Of a stretch of DNA of 64,000 nt, positions 52,390-60,947 are shown one piece after another. The DNA lies in contig NZ_CP019334.1 in the NCBI RefSeq assembly GCF_002163675.1, positions 2,275,501-2,339,500 of the forward strand, in the 5' to 3' direction. This DNA comes from Polaribacter sp. SA4-12. Lineage in GTDB: Bacteria; Bacteroidota; Bacteroidia; Flavobacteriales; Flavobacteriaceae. Below the pieces are notes generated by a model. The model ran no database searches. It had not been told where the DNA came from and saw only the letters and a program-made list of their open reading frames with translations. A program made the translations under genes and the position numbers. Each line of letters starts with the position of its first letter. The stretch's first letter is position 1.

Positions 52390-52525
52390 TTTTATAAAAA
52401 TATTTTGTAAAAATCCGATAAAACTTTAAAAGTCAGCTCTTTTATTAATAAATTTGTGAAATAATCTTATCATTTAATCTAATGACACTCTCAGAGGGTT
52501 TTTGTGAAAAATTAAATCTAAATAT

Positions 52526-53077
52526 ATGAAGACTAAAAAAATATTATTTTCTGTTGCTATTGCTCTTTTTATCCTAACTGGATGTAAAAGTGAAGCAAAA
52601 AAAGAAGTTCTACCTGTTGATAAACAAAATGTTTCTTTAGCTATTTCTGGAATGACTTGCGAAATTGGTTGTGCAAAGACAATTCAATCTAAATTATCTA
52701 AGAAAAAAGGTGTTTTAGACGCTAAAGTTATATTTAAAGATAGTATTGCGAATGTAGAATTTGATGCAAATACAACTTCTAAAAAAGACTTAATTGCTTT
52801 TGTAGATGGTATTGCAGGAGGAGAATTATACAAAGCATCTGAAAATGCGCAAAGCTGCAAAGGAAAAAACAAAGCAAACTGCGCTAACAAAAAAGACTGT
52901 AAAAAAGCAGATTGCAATAAAAAAGATTGCAGTGCTGATAAAAAATGTGATACTAAAAAACAATGCAAGCCAGATTGTAAAAAAGCTTGTTGTTCTGCAG
53001 ATAAAAAATCTGATACTAAAACAGCTTGTAAAGCAGACTGTAAAAAAGAATGTTGTGCTAATAAAAAGACAGCATAA
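52526..53077 (+). CDS. Heavy-metal-associated domain lipoprotein with Cys/Lys-rich tail
   Basis: The 183-residue protein has a lipoprotein signal (FSVAIALFILTGCKSEA), an HMA domain (about 36-100) with the metal motif GMTCEIGCAKTI, a CxxxC variant of CxxC, and a C-terminal tail (about 107-183) with 14 cysteines in KxDCKKxCC-like repeats. HMA domains bind Cu, Zn or Cd; the tail is metallothionein-like. The lipid anchor places it outside the cytoplasm, so it may scavenge or buffer metal there. Repeat units such as KADCKKECC appear to have arisen by internal duplication. Confidence 0.8.
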   Translation: MKTKKILFSVAIALFILTGCKSEAKKEVLPVDKQNVSLAISGMTCEIGCAKTIQSKLSKKKGVLDAKVIFKDSIANVEFDANTTSKKDLIAFVDGIAGGELYKASENAQSCKGKNKANCANKKDCKKADCNKKDCSADKKCDTKKQCKPDCKKACCSADKKSDTKTACKADCKKECCANKKTA

Positions 53078-53092
53078 TAACTACTCTTAAAG

Positions 53093-53134
53093 AAAAAAGC
53101 GCTAAATCTTAATTAAGATTTAGCGCTTTTTTTG
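53093..53134. terminator. Bidirectional terminator
   Basis: AAAAAAGCGCTAAATCTT and its exact complement form an 18-bp arm on each side of AATT, a near-perfect palindrome with A and T tracts. It separates the convergent lipoprotein and glyS genes. Confidence 0.9.
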
Positions 53135-53148
53135 TTATTAAAATTTAA

Positions 53149-54690
53149 TTACATTTTCTGTAACCAAGTTTTTACAGCAACTTCTGCTTTAATAATATCT
53201 TTTAAATCAGCAATTGCAACTCTTTTTTGCTCCATAGTATCTCTATGTCTAATAGTAACACATTTATCTTCTAAAGTGTCATGATCTACAGTAATACAAA
53301 ATGGCGTTCCAGCAGCATCTTGACGTCTATAACGTTTACCAACAGCATCTTTTTCATCGTAAAAAACGTTAAAATCCCACTTTAAATCATCCATAATTTC
53401 ACGAGCAACTTCTGGCAAACCATCCTTTTTAACTAAAGGAAAAATAGCTGCTTTAAAAGGTGCTAAAACTGCAGGTAATTTTAAAACAGTTCTTGATGTA
53501 CCGTTTTCTAGTGCTTCTTCTTGTAATGAATTAGAAAAAACTGCTAAAAACATTCTATCTAAACCGATAGACGTTTCTACAACATAAGGTGTATAACTTT
53601 TATTTTCTTCATGATCAAAATACTGTAATTTCTTACCAGAAAATTCTTCATGTGCTTTTAAATCAAAATCTGTACGAGAATGAATTCCTTCTAACTCTTT
53701 AAATCCGAAAGGAAAATTAAACTCAATATCGGCAGCTGCATCAGCATAATGTGCTAATTTATCATGATCGTGAAAACGGTAGTTCTCTGCTCCCATCCCT
53801 AAAGACAAATGCCATTTTAAACGCGTTTCTTTCCATGCATCATACCATTCTTTTTGAGTTCCTGGCTTTACAAAAAATTGCATTTCCATTTGTTCAAACT
53901 CACGCATTCTAAAAATAAATTGTCTTGCAACAATCTCGTTTCTAAAAGCTTTACCAGTTTGTGCAATTCCAAAAGGAATTTTCATTCTACCCGTTTTTTG
54001 CACGTTTAAGAAATTTACAAAAATTCCTTGAGCAGTTTCTGGGCGTAAATATAAATCCATTGCAGTTTCTGCAGAAGCACCTAATTTAGTACCAAACATT
54101 AAATTGAACTGTTTTACATCTGTCCAATTTCTAGAACCTGTTAAAGGATCTGCAATTTCTAATTCTTCAATTAGCAACTTAACATCAGCTAAATCTTCAC
54201 TTTCTAAAGATTTACCCATTCTTGCTAAGATTGAATTTATTTTTTCTTGATAACCAACAACTCTTCCGTTGGTTGCAATAAATTCTTCTTTATTAAAAGC
54301 ATCACCAAAACGTTTTTCAGCCTTCGCAACTTCTTTGTTTATTTTCCCTTCTATTTTAGCGCAGTAATCTTCAATTAAAACATCTGCTCTATAACGTTTT
54401 TTAGAATCTTTATTATCAATTAAAGGATCGTTAAAAGCATCTACGTGACCTGAAGCTTTCCAAGTTGTTGGATGCATTAAAATTGAAGCATCTATACCTA
54501 CAATGTTTTCATGCATTTGCACCATTGCTTTCCACCAGTAATCTCTAATATTTTTCTTTAGCTCAACTCCATTTTGAGCATAATCGTAAACCGCACTTAA
54601 ACCGTCATATATTTCAGAAGACTGAAATACATAACCATATTCTTTAGCGTGCGATAAAACTTTTTTAAATTTATCTTCTTGTTTTGCCAT
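53149..54690 (-). CDS. glyS: Glycine--tRNA ligase (dimeric, class II)
   Basis: The 513-residue enzyme charges tRNA-Gly. It has the class II motif 2 (FRNEIVARQFIFRMREFEQM), the EMQFFVKPGTQ segment typical of the alpha2-type GlyRS, motif 3 (ETSIGLDRMFLAVFS) and a C-terminal anticodon-binding domain (PAVLAPFKAAIFPLVKK). It corresponds to the eukaryotic/Gram-positive homodimeric type, not the alpha/beta tetramer. A -7 box lies 9 nt before the ATG, giving a leader of about 4 nt. Confidence 0.96.
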   Translation of the reverse strand: MAKQEDKFKKVLSHAKEYGYVFQSSEIYDGLSAVYDYAQNGVELKKNIRDYWWKAMVQMHENIVGIDASILMHPTTWKASGHVDAFNDPLIDNKDSKKRYRADVLIEDYCAKIEGKINKEVAKAEKRFGDAFNKEEFIATNGRVVGYQEKINSILARMGKSLESEDLADVKLLIEELEIADPLTGSRNWTDVKQFNLMFGTKLGASAETAMDLYLRPETAQGIFVNFLNVQKTGRMKIPFGIAQTGKAFRNEIVARQFIFRMREFEQMEMQFFVKPGTQKEWYDAWKETRLKWHLSLGMGAENYRFHDHDKLAHYADAAADIEFNFPFGFKELEGIHSRTDFDLKAHEEFSGKKLQYFDHEENKSYTPYVVETSIGLDRMFLAVFSNSLQEEALENGTSRTVLKLPAVLAPFKAAIFPLVKKDGLPEVAREIMDDLKWDFNVFYDEKDAVGKRYRRQDAAGTPFCITVDHDTLEDKCVTIRHRDTMEQKRVAIADLKDIIKAEVAVKTWLQKM

Positions 54691-54698
54691 AATGAGCG

Positions 54699-54706
54699 CA
54701 AAGATA
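54699..54706 (-). promoter_or_regulatory. -7 element TATCTTTG close to the glyS start
   Basis: TATCTTTG is a perfect -7 match and its last G lies 9 nt from the ATG. With the usual spacing to the transcription start, the mRNA leader would be about 4 nt. Confidence 0.65.
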
Positions 54707-54817
54707 CACGTTTACAGAAATTTTTCAAGAAAAACCTTTCAAGTTTTTTAAGCTAAAGACTCAACTATTTAATATTGATATTTTTACTTATCTTTAAAAT
54801 GAATTGCTAAGAAAAAT

Positions 54818-55504
54818 ATGAGGATTTTAAAAAATTTCTTTAGGATATTTTATCCTGAGTTATGTGCTAATTGTGATAATCAGCTGGCTCAAAACGAAAA
54901 TACTGTCTGCACTTTTTGTAGGCACGACTTACCTTTAACCAACTTTACAAACTATTCTAATAATAAAATAACAAAAACTTTTTACGGTAGAATCATTATA
55001 GAAAAAGCAAATACATTACTTTTTTATCGAAAAGAAGGAATTACTAAAAAGCTAATTCATGAACTTAAATATAAAGGAAATGAAGAAATTGGAACGTTTT
55101 TCGGCAATTGGTTAGGAGAAATTATAAAACAAAACAATGAATTTTCTGATATTGATTTGATAGTTCCTGTTCCTTTACATCCAAAGAAATTGAAAAAAAG
55201 AGGTTATAATCAAGTTTCAAAATTTGGTAAGAAGTTAAGTGATCACTTAGAAAAACCATTTTTAGAAAACGAACTATTGAGAACCTCAACATCAAAAACT
55301 CAAACTTTTAAGGCTCGTTTTGAACGATTTAATAATAATGATACCAAATTTCAGTTAAAGAATACATCAAACTTAAAAGACAAACATATTTTATTAATTG
55401 ATGATGTAATTACTACGGGTGCAACTTTAGAAGCTTGTGCAAAAGAATTACAAAAAACTGAAGGTGTAAAAATTAGTATTTTAACAATGGCGTATACAGA
55501 GTAA
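54818..55504 (+). CDS. ComF-family phosphoribosyltransferase-like protein
   Basis: The 228-residue protein has an N-terminal zinc ribbon (CANCDNQLAQNENTVCTFC) and a C-terminal PRTase fold with the PRPP loop HILLIDDVITTGATLEACAK. ComF proteins assist DNA uptake in competent bacteria and also occur in non-competent ones. Length is typical. It is probably the first gene of a unit with the lipoprotein gene 16 bp downstream. Confidence 0.92.
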   Translation: MRILKNFFRIFYPELCANCDNQLAQNENTVCTFCRHDLPLTNFTNYSNNKITKTFYGRIIIEKANTLLFYRKEGITKKLIHELKYKGNEEIGTFFGNWLGEIIKQNNEFSDIDLIVPVPLHPKKLKKRGYNQVSKFGKKLSDHLEKPFLENELLRTSTSKTQTFKARFERFNNNDTKFQLKNTSNLKDKHILLIDDVITTGATLEACAKELQKTEGVKISILTMAYTE

Positions 55505-55520
55505 AATTTATGATTTTTAA

Positions 55521-57182
55521 ATGAAAAATATATTGTTAATTTGTATAAAATTTACTTTTGTGAAACCATTTTTTAGATTTATTATTTTTAGCCTTTCAAT
55601 TATTTTATTATCTAATTGTGCAAGAACAGGAAGACCAGAAGGTGGCCCAAAAGATGAAGATGCTCCTTTGTTTATAACCTCTAACCCACCTTATGAAACT
55701 ATTAATTTTGATAAAAAAGAAATAGAATTAGAGTTTAATGAATTTATAAAATTGAAAGAATTAAACAAACAACTTATTGTCTCTCCACCTTTAAAAAGCC
55801 CTTTATTGGTAACACCTCAAGGATCTGCAAGTAAAACTTTAACTTTAAAAATTCTTGATACATTAAATGAAAACACTACTTATATTATAAATTTTGGTAA
55901 TGCTATTGAAGATAATAATGAAAGTAATAAACTAGAAAGCTTTAAATACGTCTTCTCTACAGGAAGTTATATCGATTCACTTACAACTTCTGGAGAAGTT
56001 AAAAACTCGTATTTAGACATAAAACCTAAAAACATCAATGTTTTATTGTACAAAATAGATAGTACTTTTACTGATTCTATTGTTTTTAACAAGAAACCAA
56101 ATTATATTACAAATACCTTAGACACTTCTTTTTATAATTTAACTAATCTAAGAGAAGGAAAATATTTAATGATTGCTTTAAAGGAAACTACAAATGATTA
56201 TCTTTTTAACTCAAAAGAAGATAAAATAGGTTTTTTTACTGATACTATAACCTTGCCTAGAGATAGTATTATTAAAAAACCAATTATACTTTTTAAAGAA
56301 ACACAACCTTACAATTTTAAACGTGGAAAAGAAATTACAAAAGGTAAGATTGCTTTTGGTTACGAAGGGGAAATAACAGATTTAAAAGTTAAAATTATTT
56401 CTGACACACCTAAAGATTTTAAAAGTATTTCAAAATTTGAAATAGATAAAGACACACTTAACTATTGGTTTACACCTATTGAAGCAGATTCATTAAACTT
56501 TATAGTTACCAACGAAAAATTCATAGATACAATTACTGTTAAGCTTCGTAAGAAAAAGACAGATTCACTTCTTTTAAGTTCATCAATAGGAAGAACACTT
56601 CATTTTAGAGACACTATTTTTATTAGAGGAAATAATCCGCTTGTAAAAATTGACACAAATAAAATTACACTTACTGATAAGGATACATTAGCTGTTTCAT
56701 ATTCTAGTTATATTTCTACCAAAGAAAATAAAATTGCGTTACTTTTTAAGAAAGAACCACAACAGGCCTATTCATTAAATATACTTCCTTCTGCTATTTT
56801 TGATATTTTTGAACAAAAAAATGACACTTTAAACTTCAACTTTATCACAAAAGAAATTGAAGATTACGGAAGAATTACAATGAACATTGAAAACGAAACT
56901 TCTCAAAATTTAATTATTGAGCTTTTAGAAGGAAAAGATAAAGACAAACTTATTGAAAGAAGATTTATCTCGAATTCTAAAGAAATTCAATTCAATCTTC
57001 TAGAACCTAAAACATACTTTGTTAGAGCAATTATAGATGAAAATAAAAATAATAAATGGGATACTGGAAACTACCTATTAAAACAGCAACCTGAAAAAAT
57101 TATTTATTTTTCTGAAGAATTAGAGGTAAGAGCTAATTATTACTTAGACGGAAACGTCTTCACAATTAAAAGTTTACAATAG
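55521..57182 (+). CDS. Ig-like domain lipoprotein of unknown function
   Basis: The 553-residue protein has a lipoprotein signal (FRFIIFSLSIILLSNCAR) and an N-terminal Big_5-like Ig domain (about 45-150, DEDAPLFITSNPP, TYIINFGNAIEDNNE). The rest is beta-rich and ends in a segment with the FYFVRAIID-type element (ENKNNKWDTGNYL). I recall it as a conserved flavobacterial family beside ComF but know no function. The first ATG gives an unusually long 33-residue signal; a GTG at 55560 (VKPFFRFI) is an equally good start. Confidence 0.8.
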   Translation: MKNILLICIKFTFVKPFFRFIIFSLSIILLSNCARTGRPEGGPKDEDAPLFITSNPPYETINFDKKEIELEFNEFIKLKELNKQLIVSPPLKSPLLVTPQGSASKTLTLKILDTLNENTTYIINFGNAIEDNNESNKLESFKYVFSTGSYIDSLTTSGEVKNSYLDIKPKNINVLLYKIDSTFTDSIVFNKKPNYITNTLDTSFYNLTNLREGKYLMIALKETTNDYLFNSKEDKIGFFTDTITLPRDSIIKKPIILFKETQPYNFKRGKEITKGKIAFGYEGEITDLKVKIISDTPKDFKSISKFEIDKDTLNYWFTPIEADSLNFIVTNEKFIDTITVKLRKKKTDSLLLSSSIGRTLHFRDTIFIRGNNPLVKIDTNKITLTDKDTLAVSYSSYISTKENKIALLFKKEPQQAYSLNILPSAIFDIFEQKNDTLNFNFITKEIEDYGRITMNIENETSQNLIIELLEGKDKDKLIERRFISNSKEIQFNLLEPKTYFVRAIIDENKNNKWDTGNYLLKQQPEKIIYFSEELEVRANYYLDGNVFTIKSLQ

Positions 57183-57241
57183 ACTTTGTTGTTATAAAAA
57201 AATTACTTTATCTTTGATGCTCACTTTAAGACCCCTAAATC

Positions 57242-57493
57242 TTGAAAACCCCTATAACAATTACAAAAATAATTGTTTCTATTCTAGAATTTAAGGCTCA
57301 ACACATCACCAATAATATTGGGACATTTGTTGAATCTACTAGTTTACAAACAGATTACAGACAAAGAAGAAATTTTTCTTTTGCATGGAACAACAATGGA
57401 AAGACATTTTCTATTGCACACTATCTTAGTTTCTATCACAATCCTATAAGATCGGGTCCTCATGACATAATTTATAACCTCCTATTACTTTAA
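57242..57493 (+). pseudogene. Truncated first copy of the THC0290_0291-type gene
   Basis: The 83-codon frame from a TTG matches the start of the gene at 57520 (IVSILEFKAQH, DIGTFV, TSLQTDY) up to the NNNIRWDPHDVIHN position and then ends in LLLL and a stop. The repeated unit begins at 57223 and again at 57501 (ACTTTAAGACCCCTAAATCT), an offset of 278 bp. The signal region has lost a codon and gained a Lys, weakening its hydrophobic core. A decayed duplicate is the best reading. Confidence 0.75.
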
Positions 57494-57519
57494 TTTTTTT
57501 ACTTTAAGACCCCTAAATC

Positions 57520-58314
57520 TTGAAAACCCCTATAACAATTATTTTTTTTGTAATTGTTTCTATTCTAGAATTTAAGGCTCAACACTTAACCCATGATATT
57601 GGGACATTTGTTGGATCTACTAGTTTACAAACAGATTACGGGCAAAGAGGAAACTTTGCCAGCGAATGGAATAACAATGGAAAGACATTTTCTGTTGCGC
57701 ACTACCTTAGTTTTTATAACAATAATATAAGGTGGGATCCACATGATGTGATTCATAACCACTTAATGGTTAAGACAGAATTGCAATATCTTAAAAATGC
57801 TGATTTTCGGCATTATGGTGAATGGGCACAACGTGATTCCTATGGAGGCGAACAACTGAGAGCCATGAAAGGCACAATACGAATGTTAGATGTTGGTTTA
57901 AGCGTAGAATATTTTTTGTATCCACTAGAAGAATTTGTGTATCCTTATAGTAATACCTTGTTCAATCCTTTCGTTACATTTGGAGTAAAATATTCCTTTT
58001 TTACAAATAGTTTAACTTCTGACTTAGGAGACTGGCATGAAGATATTAGTGTTTTACCTCAAAAATACACGCTTAAGAACGCCTTAGATATTGGTGATGG
58101 TGAAGCTGTTTCTTTAAGTTTTGGCTTGGGAACAAGATATAAGTTAGCTCCAAAACTTGATTTAGTTGCACAATTTACATATCAATATTTCTTTTCTGAT
58201 ACTATTGATGGTTTACAAGCGCCAGTTGTTGAAAACAAAAATAATGAATGGTTACTAAATATTCAGTTTGGTTTGGTTTATCATCTAAACTATAATACAC
58301 CATTATTCTATTAA
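57520..58314 (+). CDS. THC0290_0291-type outer-membrane beta-barrel protein (TTG start)
   Basis: The 264-residue protein has a signal peptide (IIFFVIVSILEFKAQ) and a barrel-like remainder with the family landmarks DIGTFVGSTSLQTDYGQRGN, GGEQLRAMKGTIRMLDVGLS, SDLGDWHEDISVLPQKY and QYFFSDTIDGLQAPVVENKN. I recognise this as the THC0290_0291 family of Flavobacteriaceae, of unknown function. No ATG or GTG lies in frame upstream before a stop, so TTG at 57520 is the start. It directly follows a truncated copy of itself. Confidence 0.8.
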   Translation: MKTPITIIFFVIVSILEFKAQHLTHDIGTFVGSTSLQTDYGQRGNFASEWNNNGKTFSVAHYLSFYNNNIRWDPHDVIHNHLMVKTELQYLKNADFRHYGEWAQRDSYGGEQLRAMKGTIRMLDVGLSVEYFLYPLEEFVYPYSNTLFNPFVTFGVKYSFFTNSLTSDLGDWHEDISVLPQKYTLKNALDIGDGEAVSLSFGLGTRYKLAPKLDLVAQFTYQYFFSDTIDGLQAPVVENKNNEWLLNIQFGLVYHLNYNTPLFY

Positions 58315-58360
58315 AAATATCCCCCAAAGAATTTAAATAATCCCTAAATTATTTAAATAA

Positions 58361-58390
58361 AAAAAAGAGAGCCAATTGGCTCTCTTTTTT
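58361..58390. terminator. Rho-independent terminator
   Basis: AAAAAAGAGAGCCAATTGGCTCTCTTTTTT is a perfect palindrome with a T tract, about 47 bp after the preceding stop. Confidence 0.9.
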
Positions 58391-58441
58391 TATGTTTTTA
58401 ATATTGTTCTACTGCTTTTTCTTTTCTATAAGTTGGCAAAA

Positions 58442-58520
58442 TGGTTTAGCCCAGATTGAACGGTCTGTTTGAGCTCTTTTTTGTTTTTACAAAAAAAGCG
58501 AGTAGTGAAAGCTGGAAATA
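58442..58520 (+). repeat. Dispersed flavobacterial repeat, copy 2
   Basis: The element starts TGGTTTAGCCCAGATTGAAC, includes TTTGAGCTCTTTTTTGTTTT, CAAAAAAAGCGAGTAGTGAA, and ends AAGCTGGAAATAGCTTC, in which AAGCT and AGCTT pair. It matches 30475-30545 in its core and resembles the TTAGCCCTGAT-type elements common in Flavobacteriaceae genomes. The poly-A/poly-T arms form a long hairpin. It ends just short of the DinB-like stop codon. Confidence 0.75.
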
Positions 58521-58524
58521 GCTT

Positions 58525-58980
58525 CTATAAAAATTTCTTAATCGATCTAATAATTCCGTAGTGGATTCCTTCATGGAAATTATTAAAAGCAATTGCGTTT
58601 TCTATTGAACTTAAAACGAAACCTGTACTTGTAGGATATTCGGTATAATTCTCAAAAATACCTGCTTCAAAATCTTCTTGTAACGTATCTGGCAAGCCCA
58701 TTAACAATTCTTTTACCTCTTCAAACTCTTCTTCTGTAAAGGTTTTAGTTGGTGAAGTTCCTTTTTTGTGAGCGTCAATTAAATCGTCTGGACATAAACA
58801 GTTTAAACCAGATAATTTATAATGCAAAACTTGTTGTGTAACTACTAAATGTGCGACATTCCAAGCAATATTATTTTTAAACCCTGTAGGAATTGTATGA
58901 ATTTGCTCTAAAGTTAATCCTTCTAGTTCTTTTAAAACGAGATCGCGAGATTTTCTTAAAACATCAAATTGTATTTTCAT
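58525..58980 (-). CDS. DinB/YfiT-like putative metal-dependent protein
   Basis: The 151-residue protein fits the four-helix DinB superfamily, with His in NIAWNVAHLVVTQQ and a second motif IAFNNFHEGIHYGIIRSI that supply metal ligands. Members include bacillithiol transferases, which would suit the bacilliredoxin in this window, but the link is only suggestive. Start 58980 (MKIQFDVL) is chosen; the longer frame overlaps the divergent ArsC-like gene. Confidence 0.85.
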   Translation of the reverse strand: MKIQFDVLRKSRDLVLKELEGLTLEQIHTIPTGFKNNIAWNVAHLVVTQQVLHYKLSGLNCLCPDDLIDAHKKGTSPTKTFTEEEFEEVKELLMGLPDTLQEDFEAGIFENYTEYPTSTGFVLSSIENAIAFNNFHEGIHYGIIRSIKKFL

Positions 58981-58989
58981 TTTTATGTG

Positions 58990-58997
58990 TAATTTTG
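58990..58997 (+). promoter_or_regulatory. -7 element of the ArsC-like gene
   Basis: TAATTTTG fits TAnnTTTG and lies 23 nt before the ATG at 59021. The divergent DinB gene starts at 58980, so the two promoters overlap. Confidence 0.45.
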
Positions 58998-59020
58998 AAC
59001 TGTAAATATAATCCATAAAA

Positions 59021-59368
59021 ATGAAGAAAGTATATTTTTTACAAACTTGTGATACTTGCCGTAGAATTTTAAAAGAGGTAAATACGGATGGTTTTGAACG
59101 ACAAGAAATAAAAGCAAACAATATTACTGCTACTCAATTAGAAGAAATGTATACACTTTCTGGTAGTTATGAAGCACTTTTTAATAAACGCGCAAATCTA
59201 TATAAGTCTATGGATTTAAAAAATCAGGTTTTGTCTGAAGCTGATTATAAACAGTTTCTTTTGGATGAATACACGTTTTTAAAACGTCCTGTTTTTATTG
59301 TTGATAAAGAAATTTTTATTGGAAATAGTAAAAAAGTAATTGAAAATTTAAAAGAGAAGATCGGTTAA
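59021..59368 (+). CDS. ArsC/Spx-family thioredoxin-fold protein
   Basis: The 115-residue protein begins MKKVYFLQTCDTCRRILKEV, with the CxxC-type CDTC of the ArsC/YffB/Spx family, and has LFNKRANLYKSMDL and FLKRPVFIVDKEIFIG with the cis-Pro. It is probably a thiol reductase. The RPV-type arsenate residues are partly present, but no arsenic gene is near. A terminator overlaps the stop codon. Confidence 0.88.
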   Translation: MKKVYFLQTCDTCRRILKEVNTDGFERQEIKANNITATQLEEMYTLSGSYEALFNKRANLYKSMDLKNQVLSEADYKQFLLDEYTFLKRPVFIVDKEIFIGNSKKVIENLKEKIG

Positions 59369-59395
59369 ATCTTCTCTTTTAAGCTTTTTTATTTT
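59351..59395. terminator. Bidirectional terminator overlapping the ArsC-like stop
   Basis: AAAGAGAAGAT and ATCTTCTCTTT pair; the stop TAA (59366-59368) is in the loop. T tracts on both sides serve the convergent DUF4252 gene as well. Confidence 0.75.
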
Positions 59396-59865
59396 GATGA
59401 GATATTTATATCCGAAGAAGAGATCATAGCAGCTAATTCGTCTTTTGTTATTTTAGTTTTTACACCAAATAGCACCAATTTATCATTATCACTATTTGTT
59501 CTTATGATAATTTCTCGGATGTAATCATTCTTTTCAATAAAATATAATTCGGCTTTACTTCCATTATCTTTTACTCTGGCAAGCGTTTTTAGCTTGTTCT
59601 TTCTTCTGAATTTTTTAAAGTCTGTTGCAATAACATTGTCTTCATTATCAAAAATCATCAATTTAAAATCGCTAGATTTTTTTATGATATTCATTAAATC
59701 GCCATCATTTTCATCATCTAAAAATGAACCTGCTAATGATGCTGATAAATTAATTGAAAAAGTTGATTTGTCTTTATTGACTTGGTAGAACTTTTTAAAT
59801 GCTGCTTCTTGTGCAGAAACAGTAGTAATTAAAAGTGCGAAAAAAATTGTTGCTAAATGTTTCAT
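59389..59865 (-). CDS. DUF4252 domain-containing secreted protein
   Basis: The 158-residue protein has a signal peptide (LATIFFALLITTVSAQ) and a compact alpha/beta domain that fits DUF4252 (STFSINLSASLAGSFLDDEN, FKLMIFDNEDNVIATDFKKF, VLFGVKTKITKDELAAM). The function of the family is unknown. It is a single gene between convergent ArsC and the glycosyltransferase run. Confidence 0.82.
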   Translation of the reverse strand: MKHLATIFFALLITTVSAQEAAFKKFYQVNKDKSTFSINLSASLAGSFLDDENDGDLMNIIKKSSDFKLMIFDNEDNVIATDFKKFRRKNKLKTLARVKDNGSKAELYFIEKNDYIREIIIRTNSDNDKLVLFGVKTKITKDELAAMISSSDINISSK

Positions 59866-59952
59866 AATAGTCGGTTTTATAATTTGAAGACGACTAACTA
59901 AAGAGTTTGTTACAATTCCTTATTTTTAGAATTCATTTATCAATCCTAAAAA

Positions 59953-60936
59953 CTAACTTTTTTGATACACTTTCATTAAGTTTTCTGCTTCTTTCTTAGC
60001 ACTCCAATTTTTTAAAATTTCTTCTCTAGCTTGTTTTCCTAGATGTGGAATTTCATTATTTATCGATTTAGACATCAGTTCTTCTAATTCAGAAACGTCA
60101 CCTGCTTCAAATAAATAGCTGTTTTTAGAATGTGATATTAATGATGAATGAACGCCAACATTTTTAGTTGCAATTACAGAACAACCACAAGACATTGCTT
60201 CTGCTGTTACTAAAGAAAATCCTTCTGAAAAACTTGGAACAACGGCAATTTTTGATGCTTGATAATAAGAAATAATATCTGAAGTTTCATCAACAAAATA
60301 AACTTGATTTTCTATCTCGTGCTTTTTTGCGATTACTTTAAGTTCTTCTAAAAAAACAGGTTTATCAATTTTACCAACAATTACTAACGCCCAATTGCTA
60401 TCCTCTTTTAAAACCTTTGCAGCTTCCAATAAAACAACTTGCCCTTTTGCTTTACGAACTCTTCCTGCACATAAAATAATATTTTCTTGTTGAATATCCG
60501 GGAGCTTTTTAGTGCTATCTGGTAAGAATAAATCAACATTTACTCCATGACCAACAATTGTATTTTCTAAACCTAATTTTTCACTCATACTATTAATCAG
60601 CGTAACAACATTGTCTGCACTTTTTAATAGTTTTAAAGTAAGTTTAGATGGTTTAGTTTCTGCATGACGTGTAGCAATCAATTTAAATTTTGCGCCAAAT
60701 GCTCTATAAATAAGCATTCTAATAATTTCGTTATTTCTATGGCAATGAACCACAACTTCTCTCTTAGAAAATAACAATGATTTTAGTTTTGATGAAGAAA
60801 TTTTATTTCCCTCAACATTATAACCATAAATATAATTTTCGAACTTTTCATCAAAAAAAGGCAGTACATTTTCTATACTTCTGGTAACTCCAGTTCTGCG
60901 CTTATGAAAATGTGTATGTATTAAAATTGGTTTCAA
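59953..60936 (-). CDS. Family 4 (GT-B) glycosyltransferase
   Basis: The 327-residue protein has the GT-B fold with IHTHFHKRRTGVTRSIENVL at its N-terminus, ILCAGRVRKAKGQVVLLEAA in the linker to the C-terminal half and the sugar-nucleotide motif PSFSEGFSLVTAEAMSCGCS (EX7E type). It probably acts in lipopolysaccharide core or cell-surface glycan synthesis. It starts 11 nt after the stop of the Glu-rich protein gene, so they are likely co-transcribed. Confidence 0.9.
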   Translation of the reverse strand: MKPILIHTHFHKRRTGVTRSIENVLPFFDEKFENYIYGYNVEGNKISSSKLKSLLFSKREVVVHCHRNNEIIRMLIYRAFGAKFKLIATRHAETKPSKLTLKLLKSADNVVTLINSMSEKLGLENTIVGHGVNVDLFLPDSTKKLPDIQQENIILCAGRVRKAKGQVVLLEAAKVLKEDSNWALVIVGKIDKPVFLEELKVIAKKHEIENQVYFVDETSDIISYYQASKIAVVPSFSEGFSLVTAEAMSCGCSVIATKNVGVHSSLISHSKNSYLFEAGDVSELEELMSKSINNEIPHLGKQAREEILKNWSAKKEAENLMKVYQKS

Positions 60937-60947
60937 TATATAAGGTT

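Noticed and set aside
52806..53090. A 94-codon Lys-rich frame overlapping the HMA lipoprotein tail
   Set aside because: It is an out-of-frame shadow of the Cys/Lys repeats on the same strand; the in-frame product has a signal peptide and HMA domain.
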